From Gammaproteobacteria bacterium (GTDB lineage Bacteria; Pseudomonadota; Gammaproteobacteria; UBA6002): 64,000 nucleotides of DNA. The position numbers and the translations under genes were made by a program. The stretch spans positions 1-64,000 of the forward strand of contig JACCWJ010000005.1 in the NCBI GenBank assembly GCA_013697705.1. The letters are read 5' to 3'. The notes below the pieces were generated by a model. The model did no database searches. It saw only the letters and a program-made list of their open reading frames with translations, and was not told the DNA's origin. This document shows, piece after piece, positions 62,554-64,000 of the stretch (position 1 is its first letter; every line of letters starts with the position of its first letter).

Positions 62554-62590
62554 ACGTCGTCCCGCGACTTGATCGCGGGATCCAGCGATC
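62554..62590. repeat. Dispersed palindromic repeat
   Basis: CGTCGTCCCGCGACTTGATC then GCGGGATCCAGCGATC: CCCGC...GCGGG and GATC pairs form a stem. It matches the inverted copy at 53731-53766 except at two positions by eye. It lies between convergent tsaD and plsY. Confidence 0.7.
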
Positions 62591-62637
62591 CACCTCAAAA
62601 AGCGTGAGTCAGAAAGCCCCAGTGCTACATCGAACTG

Positions 62638-63225
62638 TTAAAATACAACTTTGGTTTCCGTGCCGTTTCGAAGTCGTTCAATGTTTTCCCAATGGCGCCA
62701 GATAAGCAGTGAAGTCATAATCAGCACTGGAAAGAAGTAAGCCGCATGCCCAAAAATTAGCGCATAAAAGGGCAGTAATACCGCAGTGATTAGGGCGGCT
62801 AGGGAAGAATATCGGGTGAAATAAATAACAGCTACCCACGTTAATACGGCAAATAGACCGGCAAAAAAACTTAAGCCAAAAACGGCACCAATTGCAGTCG
62901 CGACTCCTTTCCCGCCTTCAAATTTAAAAAATACAGGATAAATATGGCCTAGCAGGGCAATAAGCGCAATAAGCGCTAAAGCAAAAGGAGATACGCCGAC
63001 CATCCGCCCTAAGATAACGGGAATGAACCCTTTTAAGGCATCTGCGATTAAGACAATTAATGCGGCTTGCTTGCCGCCAAGACGAAGTACATTGGTAGCG
63101 CCTGGATTGCGAGAACCTTCAGTGCGAGGGTCTGGTAATCCCATAAACTTGCAAATCAACACAGCGGATGATATTGAACCGAGTAGGTAGGCAATGATCG
63201 CTAAAACTATGAACATTCGAGGCAC
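62638..63225 (-). CDS. plsY: Glycerol-3-phosphate acyltransferase PlsY
   Basis: The 195-residue inner-membrane enzyme acylates glycerol-3-phosphate using acyl-phosphate. It has five membrane helices and all three motifs: SGNPGATN-type GSRNPGATNVLRLGGKQAA near residue 36, GHIYPVFFKFEGGKGVATAI near 92 and FTRYSSLAALITA near 137. CATGGAGTGCC-type upstream gives a weak ribosome site. Standing beside tsaD is a common arrangement. Confidence 0.96.
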   Translation of the reverse strand: MPRMFIVLAIIAYLLGSISSAVLICKFMGLPDPRTEGSRNPGATNVLRLGGKQAALIVLIADALKGFIPVILGRMVGVSPFALALIALIALLGHIYPVFFKFEGGKGVATAIGAVFGLSFFAGLFAVLTWVAVIYFTRYSSLAALITAVLLPFYALIFGHAAYFFPVLIMTSLLIWRHWENIERLRNGTETKVVF

Positions 63226-63348
63226 TCCATGCTGATTGGATAGGTCATAGTAATTTATTCGGTCTAGGTTGAAAAGGTATCGCCCTAATTTAATTGTCAG
63301 TACTTAGGATCTATGCTTCAATTAACGGTTTTAATTTAGGGAAAAATC

Positions 63349-63903
63349 ATGATTCCAAGGCCAGATAGTTTAATTTGGTTAGATTTAGAGATGACTGGCC
63401 TAGATCCGGAGCACGATCGTATAATTGAAATTGCGACAGTGGTGACTGATCCTCAACTTAATGTCATCGCTGAAGGCCCCGTTTTGGCTATTCATCAAGC
63501 TGAAGATCTATTAAAGAACATGGATGATTGGAATACCCATCAACATAATAAATCAGGTCTAGTTGACAGAGTCCGACAAAGTCCCATCACTGAGCGGCAG
63601 GCGGAAGAGAAAACCTTAGAATTTTTATCACAGTATGTGATGGCGGGTAAATCGCCTATGTGCGGTAATAGTATTTGTCAGGACCGACGCTTTATTTATA
63701 AATTAATGCCTAAACTAGCCGTGTTTTTTCATTACCGTAATTTGGATGTGAGTAGTATCAAAATTCTTGCTCAGCATTGGGCACCCTCAATATTAAATAA
63801 TTTCACGAAAGAATCGACCCATTTAGCATTACAAGATATTTACGATTCGATTGCTGAACTTCGCTATTATCGGGAACATTTTTTTAAGCATTCATCTTTT
63901 TGA
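63349..63903 (+). CDS. orn: Oligoribonuclease
   Basis: The 184-residue DEDDh exonuclease degrades 2-5-nt RNA. Motifs: [20 protein letters not shown] (DE), [13 protein letters not shown] (D) and [20 protein letters not shown] (HxxxxD). AGGGAAAAATC precedes the ATG. Length and motifs are normal. Its 3' end overlaps the minus-strand gene ending at 63884. Confidence 0.96.
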   Translation: MIPRPDSLIWLDLEMTGLDPEHDRIIEIATVVTDPQLNVIAEGPVLAIHQAEDLLKNMDDWNTHQHNKSGLVDRVRQSPITERQAEEKTLEFLSQYVMAGKSPMCGNSICQDRRFIYKLMPKLAVFFHYRNLDVSSIKILAQHWAPSILNNFTKESTHLALQDIYDSIAELRYYREHFFKHSSF

Positions 63904-64000
63904 TTTTTTCAAGCAACTTTTCGATGGTCAGTTGTAAATTTTGTCCAAGGGAAACTGGGTAAGGTTTTAAGGCAAAAGAGGAGTGGATCTTTACTTGCTC
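63884..64000 (-). CDS. C-terminal 38 residues of an unidentified protein (partial)
   Basis: The minus-strand frame is open from 64000 to a TAA at 63884-63886, overlapping the 3' end of orn by 20 bases. It reads [20 protein letters not shown] and ends [13 protein letters not shown]. Too little is present to name it; being open across the whole stretch it is probably a real gene convergent to orn. Confidence 0.5.
   Translation of the reverse strand, partial: EQVKIHSSFALKPYPVSLGQNLQLTIEKLLEKIKKMNA

Overview
The window looks like a chromosomal segment of an AT-rich gammaproteobacterium of the Legionellales (Legionella/Coxiella/Aquicella type). The reasons are the macromolecular-synthesis operon order rpsU-yqeY-dnaG-rpoD with tsaD divergent and plsY and orn nearby, a eukaryote-like leucine-rich-repeat gene, several short dispersed palindromic repeats, and much gene decay next to intact housekeeping genes. 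The genus is an inference; no rRNA is present.

Region 1 (1-5.5 kb) is a scrap-yard of insertion sequences: ends or fragments of IS3-, IS4- and IS256-type elements and a complete IS481-like element. They surround a decapitated hypothetical gene, a HigBA-type toxin-antitoxin pair and a 5'-truncated leucine-rich-repeat gene. Region 2 (5.5-21.2 kb) is a stress/dormancy-type island: CBS-domain proteins, an erythromycin-esterase homologue, a phosphoribosyltransferase, a dienelactone-hydrolase-like enzyme, a universal stress protein, a P-type cation ATPase and PEP synthase. Between them lie broken copies of AMP/thymidine phosphorylase, PRPP synthetase, an E2 acyltransferase, an acyl carrier protein, a heavy-metal ATPase, a Kef antiporter and a beta-CASP nuclease. 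The order CBS, ATPase, kef, ppsA occurs twice, once mostly intact (15.0-21.2 kb) and once as short decayed scraps (5.5-8.0 kb), so the island carries an old segmental duplication.

Region 3 (21.3-36.3 kb) is one long same-strand cluster encoding a group 3b-like cytoplasmic NAD(P)-linked [NiFe] hydrogenase: hypA, hypB, hypF, hypC, a fused acyl-CoA synthetase/GNAT acetyltransferase, a histone-deacetylase-family protein, hypD, hypE, the four hydrogenase subunits, a maturation protease and a nickel permease. All metal-ligand motifs checked by eye are present, so the system looks functional. PEP synthase directly upstream, and the acetylation/deacetylation pair inside, suggest a link between redox balance, carbon flux and protein acetylation under anoxia or starvation. 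Region 4 (36.4-43.4 kb) holds a CBS remnant, a DUF1003 membrane protein, an amino-acid permease, a lytic-transglycosylase-like protein paired with a small exported protein, an aminoglycoside-phosphotransferase-fold kinase and a 2OG-Fe(II)-oxygenase-like protein.

Region 5 (43.7-52.3 kb) is an 8.6-kb integrative element inserted at the 3' end of a CAU-anticodon tRNA gene, with a perfect 46-bp direct repeat as attL/attR. It encodes a tyrosine integrase, a YhcG-type PDDEXK nuclease, an AlpA-like regulator, a primase-like protein, a RepA-like ATPase, a probable iteron origin, small unknown proteins, and a cargo pair (SDR dehydrogenase and SnoaL/NTF2-like protein). Region 6 (52.4-64 kb) is conserved chromosome: a hypothetical membrane protein whose promoter is duplicated downstream, a SulP permease-carbonic anhydrase fusion, rpoD, dnaG, yqeY, rpsU, tsaD, plsY, orn and the start of another gene.
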